NCBI RefSeq assembly: GCF_900111985.1
Contig: NZ_FOKI01000005.1
Coordinates: 62,001 to 126,000, forward strand
Source of the DNA: Clostridium frigidicarnis
Lineage (GTDB): Bacteria > Bacillota > Clostridia > Clostridiales > Clostridiaceae
Length of the DNA: 64,000 bases
Direction of reading: 5' to 3'
The position numbers and the translations under genes are program-made. Shown here one piece after another: positions 10,161 through 18,425 of the stretch; the first letter of the stretch is position 1, and each line of letters starts with the position of its first letter. Under the pieces are notes generated by a model. It was not told where the DNA came from. It searched no databases and saw only the letters and a program-made list of their open reading frames with translations.

Positions 10161-10547
10161 CTACTGTTCATTATTAGATACTTGTTTCTCTACAACTATG
10201 TGTTGTACAAATACATTGACACTAGATACATTTAATCCTGTCATAGCCTCTACTGATTTTTTAACATTTTCCTGAACTTTAGTTACAATATCAGGAATAT
10301 TCACACCATACTCTACCGTAAGTGCCACATCCAATACTGTATTTTCATTATCTACAGTTACTTTGACACCTTTTGTGTTATTCTTCTTACCTGTTAATAA
10401 CTGGGTAATCCCACCTGCTGTCATACCTGGATTCATTCCTATAACACCTTTTATTTCTGATGTTGCTATGGCTGCTATGACACTAATTACCTCATCAGAA
10501 ATCTTTACTATCCCCATATTGCAATCATCTCTATTTAATTCATCCAT
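10161..10547 (-). CDS. Asp23/Gls24 family envelope stress protein
   Basis: 128 residues from the ATG at 10547, chosen because AGGAGGG stands seven bases before it; an upstream ATG at 10571 would place that site inside the gene. The Asp23 domain covers about residues 10-120 (VISVIAAIATSEIKGVIGM near the start, TGLNVSSVNVFVQHI near the end). Family members are small cytoplasmic envelope-associated proteins; in Firmicutes this copy (YqhY type) lies next to nusB and is linked to fatty-acid and envelope homeostasis. It is monocistronic here, with its own promoter and terminator. Confidence 0.9.
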   Translation of the reverse strand: MDELNRDDCNMGIVKISDEVISVIAAIATSEIKGVIGMNPGMTAGGITQLLTGKKNNTKGVKVTVDNENTVLDVALTVEYGVNIPDIVTKVQENVKKSVEAMTGLNVSSVNVFVQHIVVEKQVSNNEQ

Positions 10548-10596
10548 AGAACAACCCTCCTGCTTTTGCATAGCAAAACTTACTAATCTTACGTTA

Positions 10597-10625
10597 ATTA
10601 TATCAAATATATTTATAATTTACAA
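10597..10625 (-). promoter_or_regulatory. Sigma-A-type promoter of asp23
   Basis: On the minus strand TTGTAA (10620-10625) and TATAAT (10597-10602) are separated by exactly 17 bp, about 50 bp upstream of the asp23 start. Confidence 0.65.
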
Positions 10626-10632
10626 TTAATTA

Positions 10633-11139
10633 TTATTGTCTATTCTCTACCTCTACACTCTTTATCTTACAAGTGCCTACAACTGTTTCTTGTATTTGTT
10701 GTCTTTGTTTTTCATCTAATTGTTCTTTTGATTTTACTATAACATTTACAGCTCTATTATCATCTTGTATTAAACATAGAACATCTTCAAAACCTTTTCC
10801 TTTTAATGATATTTCTATTCTTCCTTCATATTCATTTTTTAATGCTAAAGCTGATTGTTTTTTAGCAGCTTCATCTCTTTTGTCCTTTGAAACATTTTCA
10901 TTATTAACTATGTTACTTAGTGTTTGAAGGATTTCTGAATCTTTCTTTTCTTTATCAAGTCTTGCATTGTTGAAATAATCATCTCCTCCAGCATTTTCTA
11001 AGTTCGCTGTTGGCTTACCTATGTTCCATTCATTTCCTGCAATATCCTGCACGGGACCATTAATTTTCATAGCAGCAACCCCCGCCAATACAATTAGTGC
11101 AAGTAATCCTAATATTATACCTGCTTGCTTTTTATTCAT
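10633..11139 (-). CDS. spoIIIAH: Stage III sporulation protein AH
   Basis: 168 residues from the ATG at 11139, preceded by GGAGGAGATATT. One transmembrane helix (about 5-24) is followed by an extracellular region ending in a YscJ/FliF-like ring-building domain (about 80-168). Known role: in the mother cell, SpoIIIAH binds the forespore protein SpoIIQ across the intermembrane space to form the channel needed for forespore development and sigma-G activity. It is the last gene of the spoIIIA operon. Confidence 0.93.
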   Translation of the reverse strand: MNKKQAGIILGLLALIVLAGVAAMKINGPVQDIAGNEWNIGKPTANLENAGGDDYFNNARLDKEKKDSEILQTLSNIVNNENVSKDKRDEAAKKQSALALKNEYEGRIEISLKGKGFEDVLCLIQDDNRAVNVIVKSKEQLDEKQRQQIQETVVGTCKIKSVEVENRQ

Positions 11140-11173
11140 AATATCTCCTCCCATCTATTTATTAAACTATATG

Positions 11174-11773
11174 CTACTTTTTCATGGAATATACATTAAC
11201 TTTATGCTCTGGAATATTATATACAGAAGAAACTGTTTTAGTTATTTGATATTGTAATTCTTTATTCTCAGCTCCTTCTGCTACTACAATTACTCCCGTT
11301 ACCTTTGGATTCAACGTTTTTAAGATAAATGGCTCATTATTACTGCCTTTATTTGATGCAACAACCTTTTTTCCATTATTCTCTTGAGTGTTAACTCTTG
11401 TACCTCCCCCATTATCCTTTTCTTCAGTTGTACTTACAGAATTATTGACATCTAAAGCTGGAACATGCTCCTCGCTACTCTCAAAAGAAATCATAACCTC
11501 CACTTTACCAACACCTTGAATACTACTCAATATATATTTCAGTTGATTCTTTTGAGTTTGCTCATAATCAGATATATTTGTCTTATCCCCCACCTCCTCT
11601 ATCTTATTGCTTTCCTCTGCCTTTGCCTCTGTCTTTCCTATAGACTGTTTATTTGTAAATATACTACTTATTAGCAAAATAAATACACCAATTAATAAAA
11701 CTATTAAAATGTTATAGAAATTTTTCTTCAAACCTTTTTTCTCAAGCTTTTTAATAAGCTTTTTAAAATCCAT
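11174..11773 (-). CDS. spoIIIAG: Stage III sporulation protein AG
   Basis: 199 residues. A basic N-terminus (KKLIKKLEKKGLKK), one transmembrane helix (about 20-40), a variable Asn/Glu-rich linker and the conserved ring-building-motif domain (LKYILSSIQGVGKVEVMISFESS, then TGVIVVAEGAENKELQYQITKTVSSVY). SpoIIIAG forms the large ring of the SpoIIIA channel in the mother-cell membrane. The order between AF and AH is the conserved one. Confidence 0.95.
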   Translation of the reverse strand: MDFKKLIKKLEKKGLKKNFYNILIVLLIGVFILLISSIFTNKQSIGKTEAKAEESNKIEEVGDKTNISDYEQTQKNQLKYILSSIQGVGKVEVMISFESSEEHVPALDVNNSVSTTEEKDNGGGTRVNTQENNGKKVVASNKGSNNEPFILKTLNPKVTGVIVVAEGAENKELQYQITKTVSSVYNIPEHKVNVYSMKK

Positions 11774-11787
11774 AACTATTCCCCCTA

Positions 11788-12375
11788 TTATTTACCTAAC
11801 TTATATACACAAACCTGCTTTTCTTCTATATTTAAGTTTTCACTTACATAAATCGATATACTTTTTTCTTTTTCAGTGTATTCATTAGGCTGTTTACTAT
11901 AATCTACTGAGCTATTAGTATTAATTTCAACCTTTTCAATAGGTTTTATATAGCTATCCTTTTCAAATCCTACATCAACTTTAGAAACACTGAAATTTTT
12001 ACCATCATAGTCAGCTTTTACTTGAACATTAAAATTATCCTTAGGATATTTATCTTTTAAAAGTTTCTCACAAGACTTAGATATATTTGTCTCAAAGTTT
12101 TTTAGTGTTGATTCAATATTTTTTTCCTTGCTCTTTTTATTTTCTTCTGAACTATTACTAATCATGTCCTCATACTTATCAAAATACCCCTGCAATTCTA
12201 GATTGTCATGAGTAAATATCTTTAAAATTGGATTTAAAATCACAGTCATAAGAATTAATCCTAAAACAAATTTGCTATACTTCTTTAGCGAATTGTCTGG
12301 AAGAATCATTTCTACAGCAGTAATAAATATAACTGCAACACATATGGTTGTTATCCAAGATTTTAAACTTTCCAT
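11788..12375 (-). CDS. spoIIIAF: Stage III sporulation protein AF
   Basis: 195 residues with two N-terminal transmembrane helices (about 8-24 and 34-52, including LGLILMTVILNPILKIF) and a soluble C-terminal domain with a ring-building-type fold in known homologues. It is a component of the SpoIIIA channel. It starts 3 bp after the spoIIIAE stop, so they are translationally coupled. Confidence 0.93.
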   Translation of the reverse strand: MESLKSWITTICVAVIFITAVEMILPDNSLKKYSKFVLGLILMTVILNPILKIFTHDNLELQGYFDKYEDMISNSSEENKKSKEKNIESTLKNFETNISKSCEKLLKDKYPKDNFNVQVKADYDGKNFSVSKVDVGFEKDSYIKPIEKVEINTNSSVDYSKQPNEYTEKEKSISIYVSENLNIEEKQVCVYKLGK

Positions 12376-12378
12376 ATA

Positions 12379-13572
12379 CTATGCTCCTATCACAAATTTT
12401 CCAGCAGATGCCATTATAGCTATCATTATAAAGCACATAACTGATATACTTATTACACATGACATTATAAGAACTAAGGAATCTCCTGCCGATGTTATAC
12501 ACTCTACTAATTTCCCATCGCTTATAGGCTCTAATAAGGCCCCTGTTAATTTGTATATTATAGACATTAAGAATATTTTTATTATTGGTGCTAATATCAT
12601 TAAAACCAATATTATAAGCCCCAATGTGCTTATTGAGCTTTTTAATACTAATGAATACCCAGCCACAGTTGCTACTGCATCAGATAATGCTTTTCCTACA
12701 ATTGGAACGAAATTATCTATTGCAAATTTAGCTGTTTTTATCGTTACCGCATCTAATGTTTTTGCTGTTATACCTCTTATACTTAAAATTCCTATAAATA
12801 TCGTCATAATTATTCCTTGACTTACAATAGCAACTTGTTTTATCAATTTTACAAGCTTAGATATTTTGTATTCATCACATATATTATTTATAAACTGAAG
12901 TACAAACACCATTAATATAAGCGGTATTATAAAATCTACATATATTCTAGGAACTATGTTAACTAATCCTAATACTATAGGATCCATTGTTGCAGCTTGA
13001 GCTATTCCTCCAATTGAGCATAATAATACAAATAAAACCGGAATCAATGCTGCCATAAAATTGGTTATGTCACTTATGGTATTTTTAGCAACATCTAATG
13101 CTAAAATAAAACTTTTAGATAAAACTATTATGAATAATGCATAACATGCAAAATATGCAACCTTACATACACTTTCATTATTAAACGCACTTTGTAAGTT
13201 TTTTAACAGAGCGCAAATAGTGCCTATAACTATAATTACTAGCATCAACTTAACTGTGGATGATATTTCTTTCAAAAACAACTTTTTAATAGCAGGCAAA
13301 AATTGCTTTATAGAAAAATCCCCTCTTCCGTCTTTCATATTTTCCTTGATAAACTCTTTTGGATTAATTGCATTTAAAATTTCATTCTCATTTTGTATAT
13401 TTGATATATAGTTATATAGTCCATCAATTTCTTTTAAAGTTTCTTTATCAATATTACTTGTGTTATTTGTATCTATTTTTCCTTTGTCTTCATCTGCATT
13501 AACTGTTGTTGGCACTGAAAATATAGTTATCAACATTAAAAATACAATAAATATTTTTCTTCTTATTTTCAT
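12379..13572 (-). CDS. spoIIIAE: Stage III sporulation protein AE
   Basis: 397 residues from the ATG at 13572 (MKIRRKIFIVF). A signal-peptide-like N-terminus is followed by a charged region (about 24-90) and then about seven to eight hydrophobic helices with the family segments AATMDPIVLGLVNIVPR and DNFVPIVGKALSDAVATVAGYS. It is the polytopic membrane core of the SpoIIIA transport complex. An in-frame GTG three codons upstream overlaps the ribosome binding site and was not chosen. Confidence 0.94.
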   Translation of the reverse strand: MKIRRKIFIVFLMLITIFSVPTTVNADEDKGKIDTNNTSNIDKETLKEIDGLYNYISNIQNENEILNAINPKEFIKENMKDGRGDFSIKQFLPAIKKLFLKEISSTVKLMLVIIVIGTICALLKNLQSAFNNESVCKVAYFACYALFIIVLSKSFILALDVAKNTISDITNFMAALIPVLFVLLCSIGGIAQAATMDPIVLGLVNIVPRIYVDFIIPLILMVFVLQFINNICDEYKISKLVKLIKQVAIVSQGIIMTIFIGILSIRGITAKTLDAVTIKTAKFAIDNFVPIVGKALSDAVATVAGYSLVLKSSISTLGLIILVLMILAPIIKIFLMSIIYKLTGALLEPISDGKLVECITSAGDSLVLIMSCVISISVMCFIMIAIMASAGKFVIGA

Positions 13573-13581
13573 AATTAACAC

Positions 13582-13968
13582 CTACAATATCTTTAGAATA
13601 GAATCTAAAACTGCCATAAGTATAGGAATTGCTAAAACCAAAATTAATATCTTACCTGAAAGCTCTACTTTTGACGCTAAGCTTCCGGCTCCAGCATCCT
13701 TACAGATATCACTACAAAATGATGCTATATATGCTATTCCCATAATTTTAAGTACAGTGCTTAAATAAACCGTATCTATATTTGCTTTAAGAGAAAGGTT
13801 ATTTAGAAAAGTTATTATCCCCATTATCTTCGGTGTTAGAAATAATAATATTATTACTCCAACTACAATAGATATTTGAATTCCTATGTCATCTCTTTTT
13901 GCATTTCTAAATAACATTACTAAGAATAATGCTATAAGAATAAATCCTGATATCTTTAATATTTCCAT
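13582..13968 (-). CDS. spoIIIAD: Stage III sporulation protein AD
   Basis: 128 residues with four hydrophobic helices and the typical EILKISGFILIALFLVMLFRN beginning. A small polytopic membrane subunit of the SpoIIIA complex, related to SpoIIIAC. It lies in the invariant AC-AD-AE order with an 8-9 bp gap on each side. Confidence 0.94.
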   Translation of the reverse strand: MEILKISGFILIALFLVMLFRNAKRDDIGIQISIVVGVIILLFLTPKIMGIITFLNNLSLKANIDTVYLSTVLKIMGIAYIASFCSDICKDAGAGSLASKVELSGKILILVLAIPILMAVLDSILKIL

Positions 13969-13976
13969 ATCATCAC

Positions 13977-14171
13977 CTAAAACATAAACATAGTCTTAAC
14001 AGAGTCAAATAGCTTTGCAATCATACTTATAACCATAAGAAGTATTATAACTACTCCTGCTATATTAACCATGGTAGCTATATCATCCTTACCACTGCTT
14101 TTTAGAACTTTTTCCAAAATTAAAAGTATTATTCCTAACCCCCCGATTTTAAAGAGTATATTAATATCCAT
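13977..14171 (-). CDS. spoIIIAC: Stage III sporulation protein AC
   Basis: 64 residues from the ATG at 14171, with GGGGGAG upstream; a TTG one codon earlier is less likely. Two transmembrane helices (about 4-21 and 34-54) are linked by KSSGKDDIATM, the family signature. A small membrane subunit of the SpoIIIA complex. Confidence 0.94.
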   Translation of the reverse strand: MDINILFKIGGLGIILLILEKVLKSSGKDDIATMVNIAGVVIILLMVISMIAKLFDSVKTMFMF

Positions 14172-14195
14172 CAATTTGCTCCCCCCAATTTAAAC

Positions 14196-14717
14196 TCATA
14201 TTAAAAAAATTATTATTGTAAGTCCTACAGAAACACCTATACATCTATACATTTTTGAATTCTTTAAGCTTTCTTCATGGGATTCTTCTATCCTTACCTT
14301 TAATTCTTTTAGACATAATTCAAATATCTTTCTATGTCCCTCTTTGTCTAGCGCTCCTAAGCTTTTCCCTAAGTTTAATACCAAATTCTTATCATCTTCC
14401 TTCATTGCTAAGTATTCATTCAAATTTTCAAAGGATACTTTTAGAGCGTTATATACATCTTTAACCTCTCCATTACTTAACAATTCTGATGTCTCATAAA
14501 ACAAACTTTTAATATTCCCTTTATTTCTCTCACCTACTGATTTAAATGCAAATGGAAGGGGTTCATGTATGTATAATATTTGATTTTCTAACTCTGTAAG
14601 AGCTCTCTCCAAGTCTTTTAGTTCATTCTCTCTCTTTATAAAATTATTTCCTAAAAGAACACCTCCAAAAGAACATGCAATAAAAATTATAAGAAGACCG
14701 AATATTTTAAGAAACAT
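14196..14717 (-). CDS. spoIIIAB: Stage III sporulation protein AB
   Basis: 173 residues. The N-terminal transmembrane helix is at about 3-22 and a C-terminal one at 155-173, with a helical-bundle domain between (RALTELENQILYIHEPLPFAF, LGALDKEGHRKIFELC). The fold of known homologues resembles GspF-type helical domains and may dock the SpoIIIAA ATPase. It overlaps spoIIIAA by 11 bp. Confidence 0.93.
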   Translation of the reverse strand: MFLKIFGLLIIFIACSFGGVLLGNNFIKRENELKDLERALTELENQILYIHEPLPFAFKSVGERNKGNIKSLFYETSELLSNGEVKDVYNALKVSFENLNEYLAMKEDDKNLVLNLGKSLGALDKEGHRKIFELCLKELKVRIEESHEESLKNSKMYRCIGVSVGLTIIIFLI

Positions 14718-15636
14718 CTCCTTCCCCCCATATCTTTTTATTTTTACTTAAATCATAAACACTTTCTATAGTTGAAATTCCTTTTCTATTGCTTAAAACT
14801 ATAGCCCTACTAAATACTTTATTATCAATAATATTAGAAAATACCTTTCTCTTAAATAAATCTTCAACTCCAAATCCATGAATTGTTGTTATCACATTAA
14901 CGCCTGAATTTATTGCCTGTATAATACTATACATATCTTTTTCAGTTCCTATTTCATCACATATAATAACTTCTGGTGATAAAGCTCTTATAGCCATGAT
15001 TATTCCTTCACTTTTTATGCAGTTATCATATACATCGCTTCTAATTCCAATATCCAATTGTGGAACCCCCATATAGCATGCAGCTATCTCACTCCTTTCA
15101 TCCACTACAGATATTTTTTTTCCTGGTATATTTAAATATCCGTTAGATAATATTCTACTTATATCTCTCAAAATTGTTGTCTTACCACACTTAGGTGGTG
15201 AAATTATAATAGTATTTAATACATCATTTCCTTCTAAAATAAAAGGTACAAGCTTTTTACCACAACCTATAACTTGTCTACATACTCTTATGTTTATTGA
15301 CGATATATTTTTTATTGTTTTTACACTTTCATTTTCCATAACACAATTTCCACTTAGTCCTACTCTATGTCCACCTTTTATTGTTATATAACCTTGACGT
15401 ATTTCTTCTTCAAATGCATATATAGAATAATTACTTATTCTTTGAACTATAAACTTTATTTCTTCCATGTTTGTTATATATGATGTTACTACTTCTTTAT
15501 TTCCAATCTGCATACAAATTGGCCTATTAACTCTAAGTCTTATTTCTTGAAGCATATTTACATCGCTTCTCCCTTTAATTAAAGAATTTACATCGTTAGG
15601 TAACACATCTATAATCTCTTTCAAATTTTTATCCAT
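14707..15636 (-). CDS. spoIIIAA: Stage III sporulation protein AA (secretion-type ATPase)
   Basis: 309 residues from the ATG at 15636. The ATPase core contains the Walker A-like SPPKCGKTTILRDI and a Walker B region (ALSPEVIICDEIG), like AAA/GspE-type secretion ATPases. It powers the SpoIIIA channel in the mother cell. Start choice is not firm: the only strong ribosome binding site (15674-15681) stands 37 bases upstream of this ATG, and an ATG nearer to it (15656) is out of frame. First gene of the eight-gene spoIIIA operon; sigma-E control is known for the family, but I could not identify a convincing sigma-E promoter. Confidence 0.95.
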   Translation of the reverse strand: MDKNLKEIIDVLPNDVNSLIKGRSDVNMLQEIRLRVNRPICMQIGNKEVVTSYITNMEEIKFIVQRISNYSIYAFEEEIRQGYITIKGGHRVGLSGNCVMENESVKTIKNISSINIRVCRQVIGCGKKLVPFILEGNDVLNTIIISPPKCGKTTILRDISRILSNGYLNIPGKKISVVDERSEIAACYMGVPQLDIGIRSDVYDNCIKSEGIIMAIRALSPEVIICDEIGTEKDMYSIIQAINSGVNVITTIHGFGVEDLFKRKVFSNIIDNKVFSRAIVLSNRKGISTIESVYDLSKNKKIWGEGDVS

Positions 15637-15761
15637 ATATCCCAAGAATAAAACATGCAGTTTCTTCTTGCCTTCACCTCCCTTTATATCTAATTTTTAT
15701 TTCTGTTATCTAGAAAATATTACTCTTTTTTAAATATTCTTTTAAATAAATACATAAAAAA

Positions 15762-15790
15762 AATCCACTAGGTTTTAATCCTAGTGAATT
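15762..15790 (-). terminator. Intrinsic terminator upstream of spoIIIAA
   Basis: An 11-bp stem (15762-15772 with 15780-15790, one wobble) with a 7-nt loop is followed on the minus strand by eight T residues. It immediately follows the stop of the zinc-ribbon gene at 15793 and insulates the spoIIIA operon. Confidence 0.88.
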
Positions 15791-15792
15791 TC

Positions 15793-16176
15793 TTACTTTT
15801 TTTTAAGTTGTATTTCATGTTGACAGAAAGGGCATGGAATACTGTTGTCCTCTTCTAACAAGTTTTTTTCAACATATATTACCTCATTACAAGAATCACA
15901 TTGTACCTCACAGTATTCTTCTTCAACATCTTCTTCCTCAATATCTCCAATAGCCTCATCTAAGTCATAATAATCTCTTTTTATAACAGAAAGCTCAGAG
16001 TCAACGGAATCTATATATTCTTCAAGGTCATCGTGACTACTATCCATGTCTAAAGCTAAATCATTAATAAGATTCAAAATTTCCGTAAATATTTTTCCTT
16101 CTTTACATTCCTTATCTATATTCAGGCCATCCATTAGGCCCTTAATGTAAGAAACTCTACCTTCTATTTCTTTCAT
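15793..16176 (-). CDS. CD1247-type zinc-ribbon protein, function unknown
   Basis: 127 residues. The N-terminal half is helical (MKEIEGRVSYIKGLMDGL), with a very acidic middle (EEDVEEEYCEV). The C-terminus carries two CxxC knuckles (CDSC and CPFC) forming a zinc ribbon. Small proteins of this build are conserved between efp and spoIIIAA in clostridia; they have sometimes been labelled AraC-family regulators without support. I assign no function. It has its own terminator and lies 79 bp downstream of the efp stop. Confidence 0.75.
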   Translation of the reverse strand: MKEIEGRVSYIKGLMDGLNIDKECKEGKIFTEILNLINDLALDMDSSHDDLEEYIDSVDSELSVIKRDYYDLDEAIGDIEEEDVEEEYCEVQCDSCNEVIYVEKNLLEEDNSIPCPFCQHEIQLKKK

Positions 16177-16202
16177 ATCGTAACCTACCTTTTTCTTTAT
16201 TA

Positions 16203-16238
16203 TAAAATATGCTAAGCCCTAAAGCTTAGCATATTTTA
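16203..16238 (-). terminator. Intrinsic terminator after efp
   Basis: A perfect 15-bp stem (16203-16217 with 16224-16238) and a 6-nt loop lie 17 bp after the efp stop. On the minus strand the distal arm is AT-rich and a short T tract follows. It overlaps the promoter region of the next gene. Confidence 0.8.
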
Positions 16239-16255
16239 TGAATACATAAAAGAGA

Positions 16256-16813
16256 TTAAACTCTTTCCATGTAATCTCCTGTTCTTGTATCTATTCTTAT
16301 AAAGTCTCCTTCATTTACAAATAAAGGTACATTGACAATAGCTCCTGTTTCAACAGTTGCTTGTTTTAATGTATTTGTTGCTGTATTACCTTTAAATCCT
16401 GGATCTGTTACAGTTATTTGAAGTTCAACAAAGTTTGGTGCTTCTACTGAGAATGCCTCTCCTTTATAAAACTTTATTACTGCAAACATATTTTCTTTTA
16501 AGAATCTTATTGCATCTTCAACTTTTTCAAAGTTTAAAGGAATTTGCTCAAAAGTTTCTTGATCCATAAAGTAATATAACTCTCCATCAGAGTAAAGATA
16601 TTGCATTTCTTTTCTTTCTATAACTGCTTCTTGTAACTTTGTAGTTGGGTTAAACGTTGTCTCTGTAATTCCACCTGCTATAACGTTTCTAAGCTTAGTT
16701 TTTACGAAAGCTGCTCCTTTACCTGGCTTAACATGTAAAAAATCGATAACTGTGAACACTTGTCCATCTAATTCAAAAGTAGTACCTTTTCTAAAATCTC
16801 CTGCTGATATCAT
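16256..16813 (-). CDS. efp: Elongation factor P
   Basis: 185 residues from the ATG at 16813, selected because GGAGGG stands eight bases before it. KOW-like domain I contains [17 protein letters not shown], with the Lys that is modified in some bacteria, and two OB domains follow; the C-terminus [11 protein letters not shown] is diagnostic. It relieves ribosome stalling at polyproline stretches. It appears monocistronic, with its own promoter and terminator. Confidence 0.97.
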   Translation of the reverse strand: MISAGDFRKGTTFELDGQVFTVIDFLHVKPGKGAAFVKTKLRNVIAGGITETTFNPTTKLQEAVIERKEMQYLYSDGELYYFMDQETFEQIPLNFEKVEDAIRFLKENMFAVIKFYKGEAFSVEAPNFVELQITVTDPGFKGNTATNTLKQATVETGAIVNVPLFVNEGDFIRIDTRTGDYMERV

Positions 16814-16880
16814 TAAAGTATCCCTCCAAAATCCATAATTCATCTATAACATAACCTTTTCAGGCCTCATAGATACTAAA

Positions 16881-16909
16881 TAGATATAAATATTATTTTT
16901 TATTTTCAA
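16881..16909 (-). promoter_or_regulatory. Candidate efp promoter
   Basis: On the minus strand TTGAAA (16904-16909) and TATCTA (16881-16886) are spaced 17 bp, about 70 bp upstream of the efp start. The region is AT-rich, so chance matches are possible. Confidence 0.4.
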
Positions 16910-17001
16910 ATATTGTATTTGAATATTTCTTGTATATCTTTGTAAGTATATTGCTGAATATTATCTATTTAATATTTTCATAGTATAACTAGATAATAAA
17001 A

Positions 17002-17076
17002 CTTTAATTTATATAAATTAAAGTTCCATATGATAAAATAACATACTTAGCTAAAAATAACAATGTTATTTTATCA
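17002..17076 (-). other. Two adjacent palindromes downstream of aroK
   Basis: The efp-aroK gap (16814-17127, 314 bp) contains a perfect 22-bp palindrome at 17002-17023 and a 14-bp inverted repeat (17031-17044 with 17063-17076, 18-nt loop). The right part (about 17056-17075) also forms a smaller palindrome of the same motif, so two folds compete. It may end the pilus-aroK operon, but no good T tract follows. Nothing else beyond the efp promoter is seen in this gap. Confidence 0.4.
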
Positions 17077-17127
17077 AAAGAAATGGATATTTGCAATTAT
17101 TAATAAACATTTTATTATATAAATCAT

Positions 17128-17622
17128 TTAATTTTTTGTTATAATGTACATTTCTTGCAAAATTTCATTTAATGTTTTATATGTACATTCTATGGTGTAT
17201 TGGGCCTTTTTATAAATAGTTTTTCTTTCATTGTATAAATTTCTTAAATAAACATTACCTTTTTTAGCTAACGGTCTAGATTTATCATTTAATATTCTTT
17301 TTATACATATATCAACATTTACGTCTAGAAATATAGTATTACCTAAACTGTTTAAAATATACATATTATTATTAAAAACTGGGAGACCTCCCCCAGTCGA
17401 TATTATTCCATTAAAATTTTCTAAATCTTTTAGAATATCATTTTCTAAATATCTAAAATATTTTTCTCCTTTTGTACGGAAAATTTCGTCTATGCTCATA
17501 TTCTCTTTTTTTTCTATATATTTATCCGTATCTAAAAAAGGTATATTTAATTTTTCACTCAAGAACTTTCCTAATGTGGACTTGCCACAACCACTCATTC
17601 CTACTAAAATTATGTTTTTCAT
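17128..17622 (-). CDS. aroK: Shikimate kinase
   Basis: 164 residues. Walker A GMSGCGKST is at 8-16, the shikimate-binding DTDKYIEKK follows at about 32-40, and STGGGLP at about 76-82; a lid with LNDKSRPL is present. It phosphorylates shikimate in the aromatic amino acid pathway. The gene is the last of the pseudopilus operon, 12 bp after the preceding gene, with no other aro gene next to it. Confidence 0.95.
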   Translation of the reverse strand: MKNIILVGMSGCGKSTLGKFLSEKLNIPFLDTDKYIEKKENMSIDEIFRTKGEKYFRYLENDILKDLENFNGIISTGGGLPVFNNNMYILNSLGNTIFLDVNVDICIKRILNDKSRPLAKKGNVYLRNLYNERKTIYKKAQYTIECTYKTLNEILQEMYIITKN

Positions 17623-17634
17623 ATTTTTTCTTCC

Positions 17635-18000
17635 CTAAAAACTCATTTTTATCTTACCATATACTTGATCTCCATCTAAAATTTCCAACGTTAAATCTTC
17701 TATTTTACAACCTTCTTTTACATAGTAATCTACTCCATACAAACACTCTTTTATTGTGCCCTTAACATTATAACACAAATATACATTTTGGTTAACTTTG
17801 CTCATCTCTTCTATATTAAAAACATTACTATAAGCTTCTATGTTATCTATATTAAATTCTTTTGTTGTATTTTTATTATTAGAATATTCTTCAGTTTCTT
17901 TCGATATAGTTTTATTTTTATAGTCTAAAATTTGTATGCTAAAACTTTCAAGCACCATAGCTATTACTAAAATTATTAAAGATATTTTTGACTTTATCAT
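17635..18000 (-). CDS. Small membrane-anchored protein of the pseudopilus operon, PilO-position
   Basis: 121 residues with one N-terminal hydrophobic segment (about 5-23, ISLIILVIAMVLESF), a polar Asn/Lys/Glu-rich linker and a short C-terminal domain (LTLEILDGDQVYGKIKMSF). No motif allows assignment. Its place after the PilM- and PilN-like genes, its size and single anchor suggest a PilO/GspM-like alignment-complex subunit, but this is inferred from position only. Confidence 0.5.
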   Translation of the reverse strand: MIKSKISLIILVIAMVLESFSIQILDYKNKTISKETEEYSNNKNTTKEFNIDNIEAYSNVFNIEEMSKVNQNVYLCYNVKGTIKECLYGVDYYVKEGCKIEDLTLEILDGDQVYGKIKMSF

Positions 18001-18011
18001 TTATCCTTCTC

Positions 18012-18425
18012 CTATATATCTACATAATAAATATATTTACCCTCATTAAGTGTTACCTTAATATTAGAATCATACTTTAGATTTTCCATTGAATTGTCAC
18101 CTTCAGTTAAAGAATCAAAAACAAAAACTAACTTTATGCTATTTTCCATATAATGAATAGACTTTAAATTCTTTTTAAAAACCTCTTCATTTATATGATT
18201 ATTGTATAAATCTAATATTTTTCTATCATTTTCTACATATTCTACATTTACTTCCTTATGCAAATTACTTTTATAATTACTAATCTCTTTAATAATAATT
18301 GGAAACAATATTAAATCTATTGTTAAAATAATTATTGCATAAACTTTATATTTATTAACTATTTTTCTTTCTTCTATTAGCTTATACCAATATGGAATGT
18401 TTCTTTTTCTTCTATATTTAAACAT
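18012..18425 (-). CDS. PilN/GspL-like inner membrane protein
   Basis: 137 residues from the ATG at 18425 (MFKYRRKRNIPYW), with GGAGG just before it. A basic cytoplasmic tail is followed by one transmembrane helix (about 30-48, AIIILTIDLILFPIII) and an extracytoplasmic coiled region. This is the layout of PilN. It overlaps the preceding gene by 49 bp in another frame, the longest overlap in the operon. Assignment rests on topology and position. Confidence 0.6.
   Translation of the reverse strand: MFKYRRKRNIPYWYKLIEERKIVNKYKVYAIIILTIDLILFPIIIKEISNYKSNLHKEVNVEYVENDRKILDLYNNHINEEVFKKNLKSIHYMENSIKLVFVFDSLTEGDNSMENLKYDSNIKVTLNEGKYIYYVDI

Noticed and set aside
12275-12502. Minus-strand frame of 75 codons across the spoIIIAE-spoIIIAF junction
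   Set aside because: Out of frame with both genes, Cys/Tyr-rich with no recognisable pattern; both neighbours are strongly supported.
12272-12820. Open frame of 182 codons on the plus strand inside spoIIIAE
   Set aside because: Antisense to the conserved spoIIIAE; low-complexity Ile/Thr/Asn composition typical of antisense to membrane proteins.
15690-15760. Sigma-E promoter of the spoIIIA operon
   Set aside because: AATATT-like -35 matches exist, but no CATA-type -10 stands at the right distance, so I do not claim it.
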